Origin: JACKFB01 sp041389525
GTDB taxonomy: Bacteria > Myxococcota_A > UBA9042 > PHBI01 > JACKFB01
DNA: 64,000 nucleotides
Reading direction: 5' to 3'
NCBI GenBank assembly: GCA_041389525.1
Contig: JAWKRR010000033.1
Coordinates: 1-64,000 of the forward strand
Part shown: positions 32,363 to 41,217 of the stretch, in pieces
Position numbering within the stretch: the stretch's first letter is position 1
Layout: each line of letters opens with the position of its first letter
The notes under the pieces: model-generated
What the model saw: only the letters and a program-made list of their open reading frames with translations
What the model was told of the DNA's origin: nothing
Database searches by the model: none
Translations under genes and position numbers: made by a program

Positions 32363-32805
32363 CCCTTGAGGGCGGCCTCGACCAGGGGCTTCACGTCCTT
32401 GCCCGGGAAGCGCCCCTTGAGCTTCGGCATGACCGCGCTCATCACGCGGCCCATGTCTTTCATCGAGGTGGCGCCTGTCTCTTTGACGGTCTCGGCCACC
32501 AGCGACGCCGCCTCTTCAGCGCTCAGCGGCTGCGGCAGGTAGGTCTCGATGACGGCCAGCTCAGCGGCCTCGAGCTCGGCCATCTCGAGGCGGCCGCCCT
32601 TGGTGAAAGCCTCGATGCTCTCGCGCCGCCGCTTCGCCTGCCGCACGAGCATCTCCAGCTCGCCCGCCTCGTCCAGCGTGCCCATCTCAGCGAGCTGCGC
32701 GTTGTGAAGCTCCGAGATGAGCATCCGCACGGTCGAGAGCCGGACCTTGTCGCCGGCCTTCATCGCCACTTTCATGTCCGCTCTGAGCTGCTCGCCGAGT
32801 CCCAT
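32359..32805 (-). CDS. GatB/YqeY domain protein
   Basis: 148 aa from ATG 32805, with GGAGGAG 6 nt upstream; a longer in-frame start at 32844 is unsupported. Family strings: 'LGEQLRADMKVAMKAGDKVR', 'LSTVRMLISELHNAQLAEMG', 'AIETYLPQPLSAEEAASLV', 'KDMGRVMSAVMPKLKGRFPG' and 'KPLVEAALKG'. YqeY resembles the tRNA-binding tail of GatB amidotransferase subunit; its cellular role is uncertain. The ATL gene overlaps its end. Standard length, no oddity. Confidence 0.93.
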   Translation of the reverse strand: MGLGEQLRADMKVAMKAGDKVRLSTVRMLISELHNAQLAEMGTLDEAGELEMLVRQAKRRRESIEAFTKGGRLEMAELEAAELAVIETYLPQPLSAEEAASLVAETVKETGATSMKDMGRVMSAVMPKLKGRFPGKDVKPLVEAALKG

Positions 32806-32859
32806 CGGGCACTCCTCCGTCGTGAGGCCGGGACTGTAGCCCATTGGCCGGGTCAGCGG

Positions 32860-33252
32860 CTACTTCACTCGGGCGAGGTCCTGAGTGCCGGAACCGCCGG
32901 TGCCCGCCCACGTCGAGTCGAGCATATCGGCGCCGATGCGGGTGACGACGAACTTGTTCTCGTAGCCCGTCGACGGCACGAAGTAGGTCCACGTGAGCTT
33001 GCCGTCTTCCCAGCCCTCGCTGCGGATCTCGAAGACCTCGCCGTCGCTGTCGACGATGGCCGTGACGTGAGCGATGCCGCGTTGCAGCGCGACGGTGAAC
33101 CGAGTGCCGGTGTCCGTGTCCTCCCACACGCCCTCGAGCGCGGCGCTGTCGCGTTGGACGGTGTCGCCGTCTGTGCCTTGGGAACCGGTGGTTCCGCAGG
33201 CCGCGAGCAGGAGGATGGCCAGGACCAAGACGGTAGAGTGTGCGTGCTTCAT
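32860..33252 (-). CDS. Small lipoprotein
   Basis: 130 aa. Leader 'STVLVLAILLLAAC' with lipobox, Gly/Thr spacer, then a compact beta-rich domain ('GVWEDTDTGTRFTVALQRG', 'IAHVTAIVDSDGEVFEIRSE', 'GWEDGKLTWTYFVPSTGYEN', 'KFVVTRIGADMLDSTWAGTG'). Strand order with W at both ends suggests a lipocalin-like or small sandwich fold, unassigned. It lies between the cotransporter/MscS pair and the YqeY gene on the same strand, with short gaps, but need not be co-transcribed. Confidence 0.75.
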   Translation of the reverse strand: MKHAHSTVLVLAILLLAACGTTGSQGTDGDTVQRDSAALEGVWEDTDTGTRFTVALQRGIAHVTAIVDSDGEVFEIRSEGWEDGKLTWTYFVPSTGYENKFVVTRIGADMLDSTWAGTGGSGTQDLARVK

Positions 33253-33300
33253 GGCCGGGAGTTTAATGCGGGTCGCGGCGGGTCGTCACGGGGTCCCGCC

Positions 33301-34056
33301 TCAGTTTTTTGCGATTTCTGCCTCGGGCGACCCGAGCGCTTTGCGCACCGCGGCCTCGACGCCGCTGGCGGCTCCGGGGAGCAGCGTCGTGGCGTCGACC
33401 TCGAGGGTGTGGGCGGCCACCACGCTGATCGCCGGGTCGCGGGTCGGGTGGGCGCCGTGGGTGGTGAGGATGGCCTCGCGGGCGATGGTGATGGCGGCGG
33501 CCGCGTCGAGGGAGTCCGGGAACTCCACGCGGAAATGGTGCTGGGAGTCGCGGGACTTCGCGGCGCTGCGCTCGACCGGGTTCGACAGCACGCGGCTCCA
33601 GGGCAGGCGGGCCTCGACGGCGTCGCGGGTCTCGAGGACCAGCCACAAGCGCCCGATATGCTTGACGTTCCCCTCGAAGGCGGCGGCGCGCACGGCGTCT
33701 CCGATGCGGATGGTGTCGGTGGCGCGCAGGACCAAGCCGGCGGCGTACTCGCGCAGGACGAACCAGAACGCGGCCAGGGCTGCGAGGAAGCTGGCCAGCC
33801 CGAGGGCGCTGGCCCAGTGAGGGCCGGCCTGGGCGATGGTGCCCGTGGCGACCAGCGCCAGGGCGACGCCGAGGACGACCTCGGCCACGACGACGAGGCG
33901 GCGGCCGGCGAAGGCGTTGCGGCTGTCCTGGGGGCGCCCGCTGAGCAATCGCCGCACGGTGCGGAGGACGACGACGAAGGTGATGAGCGCCAGGGAGAGG
34001 AAGAGCGCGACCAGCGCCAGCTCCGCGATGTGGAGATCGGGGGCGAGGAAGGGCAT
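33301..34056 (-). CDS. Membrane protein with an MscS-like domain
   Basis: 251 aa from ATG 34056, whose A overlaps the TGA of the upstream cotransporter fusion (TGATG), so it is translationally coupled. Three TM helices ('IAELALVALFLSLALITFVV', 'RRLVVVAEVVLGVALALVAT', 'SALGLASFLAALAAFWFVLR') precede a beta domain: 'ATDTIRIGDAVRAAAFEGNV' followed by 'KHIGRLWLVLETRDAVEARL' and 'PWSRVLSNPVERSA', matching the MscS middle domain pattern (F/R-x-G-D...G-x-V-x-x-I...N). It is shorter than E. coli MscS. Likely regulated by, or acting with, the fused cotransporter in osmotic or ion balance. Confidence 0.7.
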   Translation of the reverse strand: MPFLAPDLHIAELALVALFLSLALITFVVVLRTVRRLLSGRPQDSRNAFAGRRLVVVAEVVLGVALALVATGTIAQAGPHWASALGLASFLAALAAFWFVLREYAAGLVLRATDTIRIGDAVRAAAFEGNVKHIGRLWLVLETRDAVEARLPWSRVLSNPVERSAAKSRDSQHHFRVEFPDSLDAAAAITIAREAILTTHGAHPTRDPAISVVAAHTLEVDATTLLPGAASGVEAAVRKALGSPEAEIAKN

Positions 34057-37000
34057 CAGAGCACCTCGCGGTCGGTGAGCCACCGGACGATGTGCGGGCG
34101 AATGTAGCGAGACAGCTCCAGGCTGCCGCGGCGAGTGCGGGCGGCCAGGCCGCTTCGGATGAGGGCGGCGGTGGCGGCCGCGAGGGCCGCGGGGTCGAGG
34201 CCGGTCACCCGCGCCAAGCGGGCGTCGTCGAGGCGGCGGTGCAGCACCAGCTCGACCAGCAGCCCGACCAGCCCGGGGTCGAGGGCGTCGAGGGCCTTGA
34301 GCGACGGCGGGTCGGTGGTGCGGATGGTGACGCTGCGGTCGTCCACCGCGATGAGCCAGGCCAGCCAGCCGTCCAGGGCCGCGCCGACCGCGCCCTCGGT
34401 GAGGTCGAAGAGGCTCGAGAAGGCGCGGGCGAGTCGCCACTCACCGGGCCGCAGGTCCAGGCCGGCGAGGCGCAGCTCGAGGCCCGACGACTCGTGGCGG
34501 GCCATGATGGCGCGGCGGAGCGCCAGGGCGTCGAAGGGGCCGGCGACGATGGTGGCGAGGGCCTCGCGCTCGAGGCGGCCCAGGCGGCGGAGCAGCCGCA
34601 GCGCGTGGGTGTTGATGGAGAGGACGAAGAGGAGGCGCGCGCTGTGGCGGTCGATGAGCTGCGCGAGGAGGTCGATGGCGGCGAGGCCACCGGGCGCGCG
34701 CTCCCACCAGAGCTCGATGTCGTGGAAGAAGAGCGCGGTCCCCGGCGGCAGCGACGCCAGCATCGCGTCGAGGCTGCCGCGCTGGCCGACCGCGCGGGCG
34801 ATGGCCATCTCGAGCTCGTCGGGCGAGGGCGAGCCGGCCTCGGGCGGGTTGATGCGGACGGTGCGGTCGCGCTCGGCGTGGCGTTCGAGGATGGAGAGCG
34901 CGAGGCTGGTGATGCCGGAGCGCGCGCCGCCGGTGACGATCAGCGCGCCACCACGGCCCGCGCGCCGCCGGCTGACGGCTCGGTCGGCCGCCGCCATCTC
35001 GGCGTCGCGGCTGACGCGATACGCGCGGTAGGCCGCGTGGCCGCCCGAGAAGAGCTGGGCGTAGTGTACCGACAGGTTCGCCTCGATCTCGGGCCGCGGC
35101 TCGCACGCGGCGACGAGGGTCACCACGCGCTCGATGGCGCCGGACTCGGCGTGGGGGCGGGCGAGCCGGCGCGCGAGCAGCACGCCGCGGCTTCGCTCGT
35201 AGACCAAGCGCGCCAAGCCCTCGCGCGTGACGAGGTTGACCCGGTCCAGCGCCCGGGCGGCCCACGAGATCGCCCGCTCGTTGCTCTTCTGCCGGACGAA
35301 GCGCTCGATCTCCTCGGCCGAGCCGGTCAGCGACTCCACGCGCGTCCGCTTCACCACGGCCGCCTCGAGCAGCCGGAACTCCTCGCCCGACTCCTGTAGG
35401 CCCGTCGTGACAGCCTCGAGCTCAGCGTCGATGCGCTCGATGGCCTCGACGAAGAGCTCGCGCAGGTCCTCGTCGGGCTCCTCCCCGCTCGCCGCGTCCA
35501 CGTCGGCGCCCGCGTGCGCGGTGAGGCTCGCCACGTCGTGCGCGACCCGCGCCGCCCGCGACACGGTGGTCTTCAGCGCCCGCAGCGAGCCCTCCAGCGG
35601 GCTGGTCAGCTCGGTCTCCAGCACCAGCTCGACCAGGCGCCGCAGCTCGATCTCGGTCGTCTCACCGACCGCCACCCCGTCGCTGCCGTCGCGCGGCAGC
35701 GAGTTGGCGAGGTCCGGCAGGTCCGCCAGCGCCCGCGCCGTCTCGTCGCGCAGGGTCGCGATGACCACGTCGTCGTCCAGCCCGCCGCTCATCGCCGAGG
35801 GGGCCTTGGGACGCGCGTCCCCCGACCCGTCGAGCGCGGCGCTGATCTGCGCTCTCAGCGACTCCAGCTCGCCGATGACCCGTGTGCGGACGCTCTGGCG
35901 CACGCTCTGGCTGGCCCGCGAGACCGCGGCCTGCAGCCGGTGGTGGAACGCCCGCAGCGACTGGTCCAGCCGGATGTGCTCGATGAGGCGCGAGTGGCGC
36001 TCGGCGTCGCGGACCAGCGCGTTTCGCGCCCTCAGCGACTGGGCGGCCGACTCGCGCTGGGCCCTCGACGCGCCCGACACCACGCAGGCGCCTGCGACCT
36101 GCTCGGTGGCGGCGACGATACGCTGCATCCCCTCGGTCGCGCCGGCCAACAGCGCGTCACGGCACGCCGCGAGGCCCTCGTCTTCGTGCTGACGCACCGC
36201 GGCGAGCTCGTCAGCGAACCGGGTCTTCAGCTCGGCGAGCGCGGCCTCACGCCCCTCGTGGTCGGAGTCGTCGGACGCCGAGGCGAGCTCGATCGCCCAC
36301 GCCGCGCGGCCCAGGAGGCGCTCGATGCCCGTGAGGGTGCCGGCGCGCCGTCCGCCGATGAGCTCGACCACCTCGGCCACGGCGCCGCGCACGCTGGGCT
36401 CGACGAGGACGGGGATCCGCTCGGCGACCCGCGCGCGCACCACCGGCGGTCGACCGGCGAGCGAGGCCGCGGCGCGGGCACGCCACGCCAGCAAGCGCGG
36501 GCCCACGCTGCCGAGGCCCGGCTCGATGCGCGCGTCATTTAGCGAGATGGTGACTCGCGATTCGGTGCTCGCGGCCAGCGCGGCGAGGTCCTGGTCCAGG
36601 CGGGCCAGCCCGGCCTCGAGCGCGGCGCGTTGGTCGGCGATAAGCCCGCTCTCCAGACGGTCCAGGAGGCGCTCGGTGCGGTTTCGGACATCGCTGCGGA
36701 GGCGCGCGATGGCCTTGCGGCGGCGGTCGGGGCGCTCGGTGGCCAGGGCCTGCTCGAGGCGGTCGAAGGTGCGCTCGCCCAGGGCCTCGATCTCGGCGGT
36801 CGTCGGGCGCGCCATGCCCCGGACGGTCGCGATGTGGTCGACGTGGAAGGTCGAGAGCAGCCCGGTGAGGCCGCGCTCGAGCTCGCGGAGGGCCGCGCGG
36901 AGGGCGACGTCGTCGGGCAGCGTGATCGGGACCGTGCGCGGGAAGGCCGGCACGGGGCCGTCGGCGATGCCCTCGGTGCGGGTGCGGACGCGGGCCTGGC

Positions 37001-39122
37001 GCGGGACGGGGGCGGTGAAGTCCGACGCGGCCTCGATGAAGAGCACGTTGTCGAGGCGGCTGGCGATGCCGGCGATGCGCGTGGCGTCGAGGCGAGACTC
37101 GCCGTCGCCGGCGTGGGCGAGGCCGACGAGGTGAAGGTCGGCGTGGGCCGCCGTGTCGCCGACGGGGCGGCCGAAGGCTTCCGCGCGCGGGCTGTGGAGG
37201 ACCTGGAGCTCGCCGTCGACGCGCAGGCGGGTGAGCCAGCCGCGCAGGCGCTGCTCGAGCGCGCGGAGCTGGGCGCCGTCCTCGCTGAGCACGGTGATGT
37301 GGACGGCCGCGTGGCGCCAGGCGGTGCGGGCGGTGAGCTCGCGGAGGAGGGCGACGCCGAAGGCCAGGTCGGCCGTGGATTCGCGCGTCCAGAGCGCGAT
37401 GGTGCGCGGGCGCTCGAGGCGGGCGGGGGCGCGGACCGAGGCGACGCCGACGTTGAGGCCGAGGGTCGCGAGGTCGGAGAGCAGCCGCTCGGTGGCGTCC
37501 GCCTTGCCGGCGAGCCAGGAGGCGTCGAGCAGGGCGGTGTTGGGCGCGAGGGCGTCGCTGCCGTGGTAGCGGCAGATGGCGCGCATGGTGTCGAGGGGGT
37601 CTTTGGTCTCGATGCGGCGGGCGGCGCGGCCAGGGCTGGTGGCCGGGTGCTCGCTGAGGACGAGCTGGAAGTCGGCGTGCATGCCGCGGGCCTCGGCGAT
37701 GAGCGTGCCGAGGAGCGCTGAGGGCGCGGGGGCGTCGAGGTCGGCGGCGAAGCTGACCAGTGAGGGGCGCCAGTTCCGCGCGTGGCGGGTGCGCTCGTTG
37801 AGCTTGGCGAGGCTGGCGCGGGCGACCGAGGCCCAGATGCCGTCCCAGGTGTCGCCCTCGTCGAGGGTGAGCTGGCGGCGCTTCAGCCACACGAAGCCGC
37901 CGACCATCGCGACGGTCGCGATGAGCATGGCGATGAGGTCGAGCTGGATCATCGTGACGAAGCAGGTGGCGGCGCCCAGCAGGCTGACCCACTTCGGGAT
38001 GCGGAAATCGGGGCGGAAGTCGGGGCTGGCCCAGCTCTCGAGGGCGCAGCTGAGGTTGAGGAAGCCGTAGGTCATGATGAAGAACATCGAGACCACGCGG
38101 GCGATGGCGTCGAGCTCGCCGATGAGGATGCCCGCCCAGGCGATGGCGAAGGTGACGAGGACGGCGCGGCGCGGTTCGTTGGAGGCGCCGGCGCCGTGGC
38201 CGAAGAAGCGCGGGGTGATGCCGTCGAGGGAGCAGGCCTGCAGGATGCGGGGGGCGCCGAGGATGCTGCCGAGGGCCGACGAGATGGTGGCGCCGAAGAC
38301 GCCGGCGGTGACCAGGGGCGGCCACACGGACACGTTGAGGAGCACGCCGGGGTCGTTGGCGAGGTCGCCGCTGGGGATGCGGTAGGCGAAGAGGACGGCG
38401 AGGGCGATGTAGACGATGAGGCCGACGCCGATGGCCGCGAGGGTGCCGCTGGGGATGGAGCGGCGCGGGTCCTCGAGGTCGCCCGACATGGACACGCCCG
38501 CCTCGAAGCCGGTGACGGCGGGGAAGAAGATGGCGAAGAGGGTCGCGACCGGGACGGCGGTGGCGGCGGCGGTGAAGTGGGGGCCGGCGATGGGGGCCTC
38601 GCCAGATAGCGCGCCGGCGATGATGGAGACCACCGAGAGGAAGATGGCCGCCATGATGAAGTACTGGGTCTTGATGGCCAGGGCGGTGCTGATGAAGGTC
38701 ACGACCGTCACGATGACCAGGGCGATCGTGCCGGTGAGGCGGATGGCGTCGGGGGTGACGAGGTAGTCGTTCGCGGTCAGGTAGCTCTCGGCGAAACCGA
38801 TGAGATAGAGGCTGACGCTGAACGAGAGGCCCAGAAAGAGGGCGATGCCGAGGGTCCCGCCGAGGGCGAGGCCGAGGCTACGCGAGATGATGTAGTAGCT
38901 GCCGCCGGCGTCGACGCGCTTGTCGGTGGCGATGGACGAGACGCTGAGGCCGGTCGTGACCGAGATGAGGTGCGCGACCACGATGATGCCGAGCGCCGCG
39001 AAGAGCCCGCCCTGCCCGACGATCCAGGGCAGGCGCATGTACATGATGACGCCGAGGATCGTGAGGATCGCCGGCGTGAACACGCCTCCAAAAGTCCCGA
39101 ATTTCTTGGTCGCAGCGGCCAA
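34056..39122 (-). CDS. Cation-chloride-cotransporter-type permease fused to a long helical/P-loop cytoplasmic region
   Basis: 1688 aa from TTG 39122 (GGGAGGG 4 nt upstream). Residues ~8-430 are an APC-superfamily permease of the SLC12-like type: 'KFGTFGGVFTPAILTILGVI', 'MRLPWIVGQGGLFAALG', 'GGSYYIISRSLGLALGG', 'FPAVTGFEAGVSMSGDLEDP'. The next ~950 residues are long Ala/Arg/Glu helices. At about 1390 is a P-loop-like 'TGGARSGITSLAL', in which Ile replaces the Walker A lysine, then a Walker B-like 'ALFFHDIELWW' (~1466) and a C-terminal winged-helix-like region. Such a fusion is not typical of SLC12 proteins. Inference: an ion-coupled permease with a built-in signalling or regulatory module, possibly catalytically dead. 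An MscS-like gene overlaps its 3' end. Confidence 0.8.
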   Translation of the reverse strand: MAAATKKFGTFGGVFTPAILTILGVIMYMRLPWIVGQGGLFAALGIIVVAHLISVTTGLSVSSIATDKRVDAGGSYYIISRSLGLALGGTLGIALFLGLSFSVSLYLIGFAESYLTANDYLVTPDAIRLTGTIALVIVTVVTFISTALAIKTQYFIMAAIFLSVVSIIAGALSGEAPIAGPHFTAAATAVPVATLFAIFFPAVTGFEAGVSMSGDLEDPRRSIPSGTLAAIGVGLIVYIALAVLFAYRIPSGDLANDPGVLLNVSVWPPLVTAGVFGATISSALGSILGAPRILQACSLDGITPRFFGHGAGASNEPRRAVLVTFAIAWAGILIGELDAIARVVSMFFIMTYGFLNLSCALESWASPDFRPDFRIPKWVSLLGAATCFVTMIQLDLIAMLIATVAMVGGFVWLKRRQLTLDEGDTWDGIWASVARASLAKLNERTRHARNWRPSLVSFAADLDAPAPSALLGTLIAEARGMHADFQLVLSEHPATSPGRAARRIETKDPLDTMRAICRYHGSDALAPNTALLDASWLAGKADATERLLSDLATLGLNVGVASVRAPARLERPRTIALWTRESTADLAFGVALLRELTARTAWRHAAVHITVLSEDGAQLRALEQRLRGWLTRLRVDGELQVLHSPRAEAFGRPVGDTAAHADLHLVGLAHAGDGESRLDATRIAGIASRLDNVLFIEAASDFTAPVPRQARVRTRTEGIADGPVPAFPRTVPITLPDDVALRAALRELERGLTGLLSTFHVDHIATVRGMARPTTAEIEALGERTFDRLEQALATERPDRRRKAIARLRSDVRNRTERLLDRLESGLIADQRAALEAGLARLDQDLAALAASTESRVTISLNDARIEPGLGSVGPRLLAWRARAAASLAGRPPVVRARVAERIPVLVEPSVRGAVAEVVELIGGRRAGTLTGIERLLGRAAWAIELASASDDSDHEGREAALAELKTRFADELAAVRQHEDEGLAACRDALLAGATEGMQRIVAATEQVAGACVVSGASRAQRESAAQSLRARNALVRDAERHSRLIEHIRLDQSLRAFHHRLQAAVSRASQSVRQSVRTRVIGELESLRAQISAALDGSGDARPKAPSAMSGGLDDDVVIATLRDETARALADLPDLANSLPRDGSDGVAVGETTEIELRRLVELVLETELTSPLEGSLRALKTTVSRAARVAHDVASLTAHAGADVDAASGEEPDEDLRELFVEAIERIDAELEAVTTGLQESGEEFRLLEAAVVKRTRVESLTGSAEEIERFVRQKSNERAISWAARALDRVNLVTREGLARLVYERSRGVLLARRLARPHAESGAIERVVTLVAACEPRPEIEANLSVHYAQLFSGGHAAYRAYRVSRDAEMAAADRAVSRRRAGRGGALIVTGGARSGITSLALSILERHAERDRTVRINPPEAGSPSPDELEMAIARAVGQRGSLDAMLASLPPGTALFFHDIELWWERAPGGLAAIDLLAQLIDRHSARLLFVLSINTHALRLLRRLGRLEREALATIVAGPFDALALRRAIMARHESSGLELRLAGLDLRPGEWRLARAFSSLFDLTEGAVGAALDGWLAWLIAVDDRSVTIRTTDPPSLKALDALDPGLVGLLVELVLHRRLDDARLARVTGLDPAALAAATAALIRSGLAARTRRGSLELSRYIRPHIVRWLTDREVL

Positions 39123-39257
39123 CGAGTCCCTCCCGGGTGGGGGTAGCCTATCTCAGCTTGCTGGCGCCCACCACACCGCGCGGGGCGGGCCTGTGCCTCG
39201 CGCTGGGGCTTGTCACGCCAAGGGTTGGCGGTAGTCCGCGCGGTCTGGCGATTTAGC

Positions 39258-39286
39258 TTGCCACCGTATTAGTAGGTGCCTAATAA
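39258..39286 (+). promoter_or_regulatory. Predicted promoter with overlapping MarR-type operator
   Basis: TTGCCA (39258-39263), a 17-bp spacer and TAATAA (39281-39286) form a sigma-70-type promoter. The imperfect palindrome ATTAG-N7-CTAAT (39268-39284) covers the spacer and the -10 box, as in autorepressed MarR operons. The MarR gene starts 33 nt downstream. Confidence 0.65.
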
Positions 39287-39319
39287 TCAGCGTCCTGAAC
39301 ACGTCGGACGGAGGTAGCG

Positions 39320-39880
39320 GTGAGCGGCAGAGACGACTTCTTCGTGCAGGAGCTTCCGCCGCCGGAGTTCGTCGAGGGCTTCCTCAGCGCGCAGGGCGAG
39401 AAGGTGCAAGGCATCCGCGTGCTCGCCGGCCTGAGGCTGCTCATGGTGGCCAGCGGGCTACGCAGCGCCATCGAGGCGGAGTTCAGCGCCGACGGCATCT
39501 CCATCGCGCGGATGCAGCTGCTGGTTCTGCTGATGCGCAGCGAGGGGCAGCGTGAGGCGCCGTCTCGGCTGGCGGAACGCGCGGGGGTCTCGACCGCGAC
39601 CATCACGGGCGTGGTCGACACCCTGGAACGCCAAGGCTTCGTGGGGCGCGAGGCCCATCCCGAGGACCGTCGGCGCCGGGACGTCGTGTTGACCGCTGCG
39701 GGCCGTGACTTCCTGACGTGGATCGCGCCGCGGCAGGCGCGTCGAGTGCGGGCGCTGCTGGCGCGGCTCGCCGACGACGAGGTCCCATTGCTGCACAGCA
39801 TTCTCGACCGCGTGGAGGCCGGGATTGACGACCTGCGCGGCGCCGTGGCCCGCGGCGAGGCGGGGGAGGGCGAATCATGA
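39320..39880 (+). CDS. MarR-family transcriptional regulator
   Basis: 186 aa from GTG 39320 with CGGAGGTAGCG upstream. Winged-helix core: 'SIARMQLLVLLMRSEGQREA' and 'PSRLAERAGVSTATITGVVD', then the wing 'REAHPEDRRRRDVVLTAAGR', all matching MarR ('D.RD.R' in the wing). A ~30-residue N-terminal extension with 'FFVQELPPPEFVEGFL' precedes it. It is the first gene of a seven-gene efflux operon; its stop overlaps the TolC-type ATG (ATGA). It most likely represses the operon by binding the palindrome on the promoter, with release by an efflux substrate. Confidence 0.9.
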   Translation: MSGRDDFFVQELPPPEFVEGFLSAQGEKVQGIRVLAGLRLLMVASGLRSAIEAEFSADGISIARMQLLVLLMRSEGQREAPSRLAERAGVSTATITGVVDTLERQGFVGREAHPEDRRRRDVVLTAAGRDFLTWIAPRQARRVRALLARLADDEVPLLHSILDRVEAGIDDLRGAVARGEAGEGES

Positions 39881-41217
39881 GTCGGGTCATCGCAGCCATG
39901 TGGGCGCTCGCGGGCGTCGTCTGGGCGCCGGCCGCCTTGGCCGCGCCGCTGTCGCTGGACGCCGCGGTCTCCCGGGCCCTCGACCGCCACCCGGCGCTGA
40001 CGGCGGCCGACCGCGCTGGCACCGCCGCCCACGCCCGGACCCGCCAGGCCAAGACGGCGTGGCTACCTCGCGTAAACGTCGACGGCGCCTACCGATACCA
40101 GGGCCCCGTGCCCGAGCTGGCCATCGACACCGGGCTGACCCTGCCCGGCGCGTCCGAGCCCCTCAGCATCACCCGCGAGATCGGCACGGCCCACGTCGCG
40201 TCGCTCAGCGTGACGGCCGGCTGGCGCGCCTTGGACTTCGGCGCCCGCACCGCGCGGATCGCCGCGGCCAAGGCGATGGAGCGCGCCGCGGTGGCCGATG
40301 GTGCTGAGCGGCAGGCCGACATCGCGCAGGCGGTGCGCATGGCCTACCTGGGCGTCGTGTTTCAGGACGAGGTGGCGCGGGTGACCCAGGGGGCGCTCGC
40401 GGTGACCCGCGATGGGCTCGCGCGCGCCGAAGCCGGGCTGGCGGCCGGGCTGGCCTCCAAAGTGCGCGTCGCCAGCGCCCGAGCCCGCGCGGCCGAGCTC
40501 GAGTCGCGCCTCGTCGCCGCCACCGAGGGCCGCGAGCGGGTCATGGCCACCCTGCGAATCCTGCTGGGGCTGCCCCCGGACGCACCCCTCGAGCTCACCG
40601 ACGGATTCGAGCTCTTCGAGAGCCTCCACCCCGCCACCCCAGCGTCCACGCCGACCGACGCCCGGCTCGCCGCTTCCGGCGAGGCGCTGTCGCGTCAGGA
40701 GCAGGCCGTGCGCCGCTCCGCCTTGCCCACGTTGGACCTCTACGCGACCGCCGGCTACCAGTACCCGCGGACCTTCGTCGAGACCGACACGGCCGGCTTC
40801 GTGTGGGCGGCCGGCGTAAAGCTGAGCTGGGAGGCCTTCGACGGGACGCTGCGGGCTCGGCAGCGCGACGAGCTGGCCGCCCGCCGTGCGGAGGTCGAGG
40901 CGCTACGCCAGGCGGCCGCCGAGGACACCCAGCGCCGGGTGCTCGACGCGGACGCAGCCCTCCGGACCGCGCGCGCTGAGCGGGCGTCGGCGGCCATCCA
41001 GGTCGAGGCGGCCCAGACCTATCTCGAGGCGGCCCGCGGCGGCGAGTCGGGCGGCACGGCGACGGCGCTGGAGGTGCGGCAGGCCGAAGAGGGCCTCGAC
41101 CAGGCGCGCTTGGCCGAGATCAAGGCGCGATTCGACGCGGCGGTGGCTGCATCCGAGCGATTGCGAGCGCTGGGCTGGGCCCAGGCCGACAACGCGGGCG
41201 AGGGGAGCGGACGATGA
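39877..41217 (+). CDS. TolC-type outer-membrane efflux protein
   Basis: 446 aa; ATG overlaps the MarR stop by 4 nt. Signal peptide 'VIAAMWALAGVVWAPAALAA' followed by the duplicated OMF pattern: 'LSLDAAVSRALDRHPALTAA' and 'QAKTAWLPRVNVDGAYRYQG' in the first half, 'LRILLGLPPDAPLEL', and 'RRSALPTLDLYATAGYQYPR' plus the long helices 'RDELAARRAEVEALRQAAAE' in the second. This protein forms the outer-membrane channel of a tripartite efflux pump together with the downstream HlyD-type adaptor and the ABC transporter genes. Length is normal. Its end overlaps the adaptor ATG by 4 nt. Confidence 0.92.
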   Translation: MSRVIAAMWALAGVVWAPAALAAPLSLDAAVSRALDRHPALTAADRAGTAAHARTRQAKTAWLPRVNVDGAYRYQGPVPELAIDTGLTLPGASEPLSITREIGTAHVASLSVTAGWRALDFGARTARIAAAKAMERAAVADGAERQADIAQAVRMAYLGVVFQDEVARVTQGALAVTRDGLARAEAGLAAGLASKVRVASARARAAELESRLVAATEGRERVMATLRILLGLPPDAPLELTDGFELFESLHPATPASTPTDARLAASGEALSRQEQAVRRSALPTLDLYATAGYQYPRTFVETDTAGFVWAAGVKLSWEAFDGTLRARQRDELAARRAEVEALRQAAAEDTQRRVLDADAALRTARAERASAAIQVEAAQTYLEAARGGESGGTATALEVRQAEEGLDQARLAEIKARFDAAVAASERLRALGWAQADNAGEGSGR

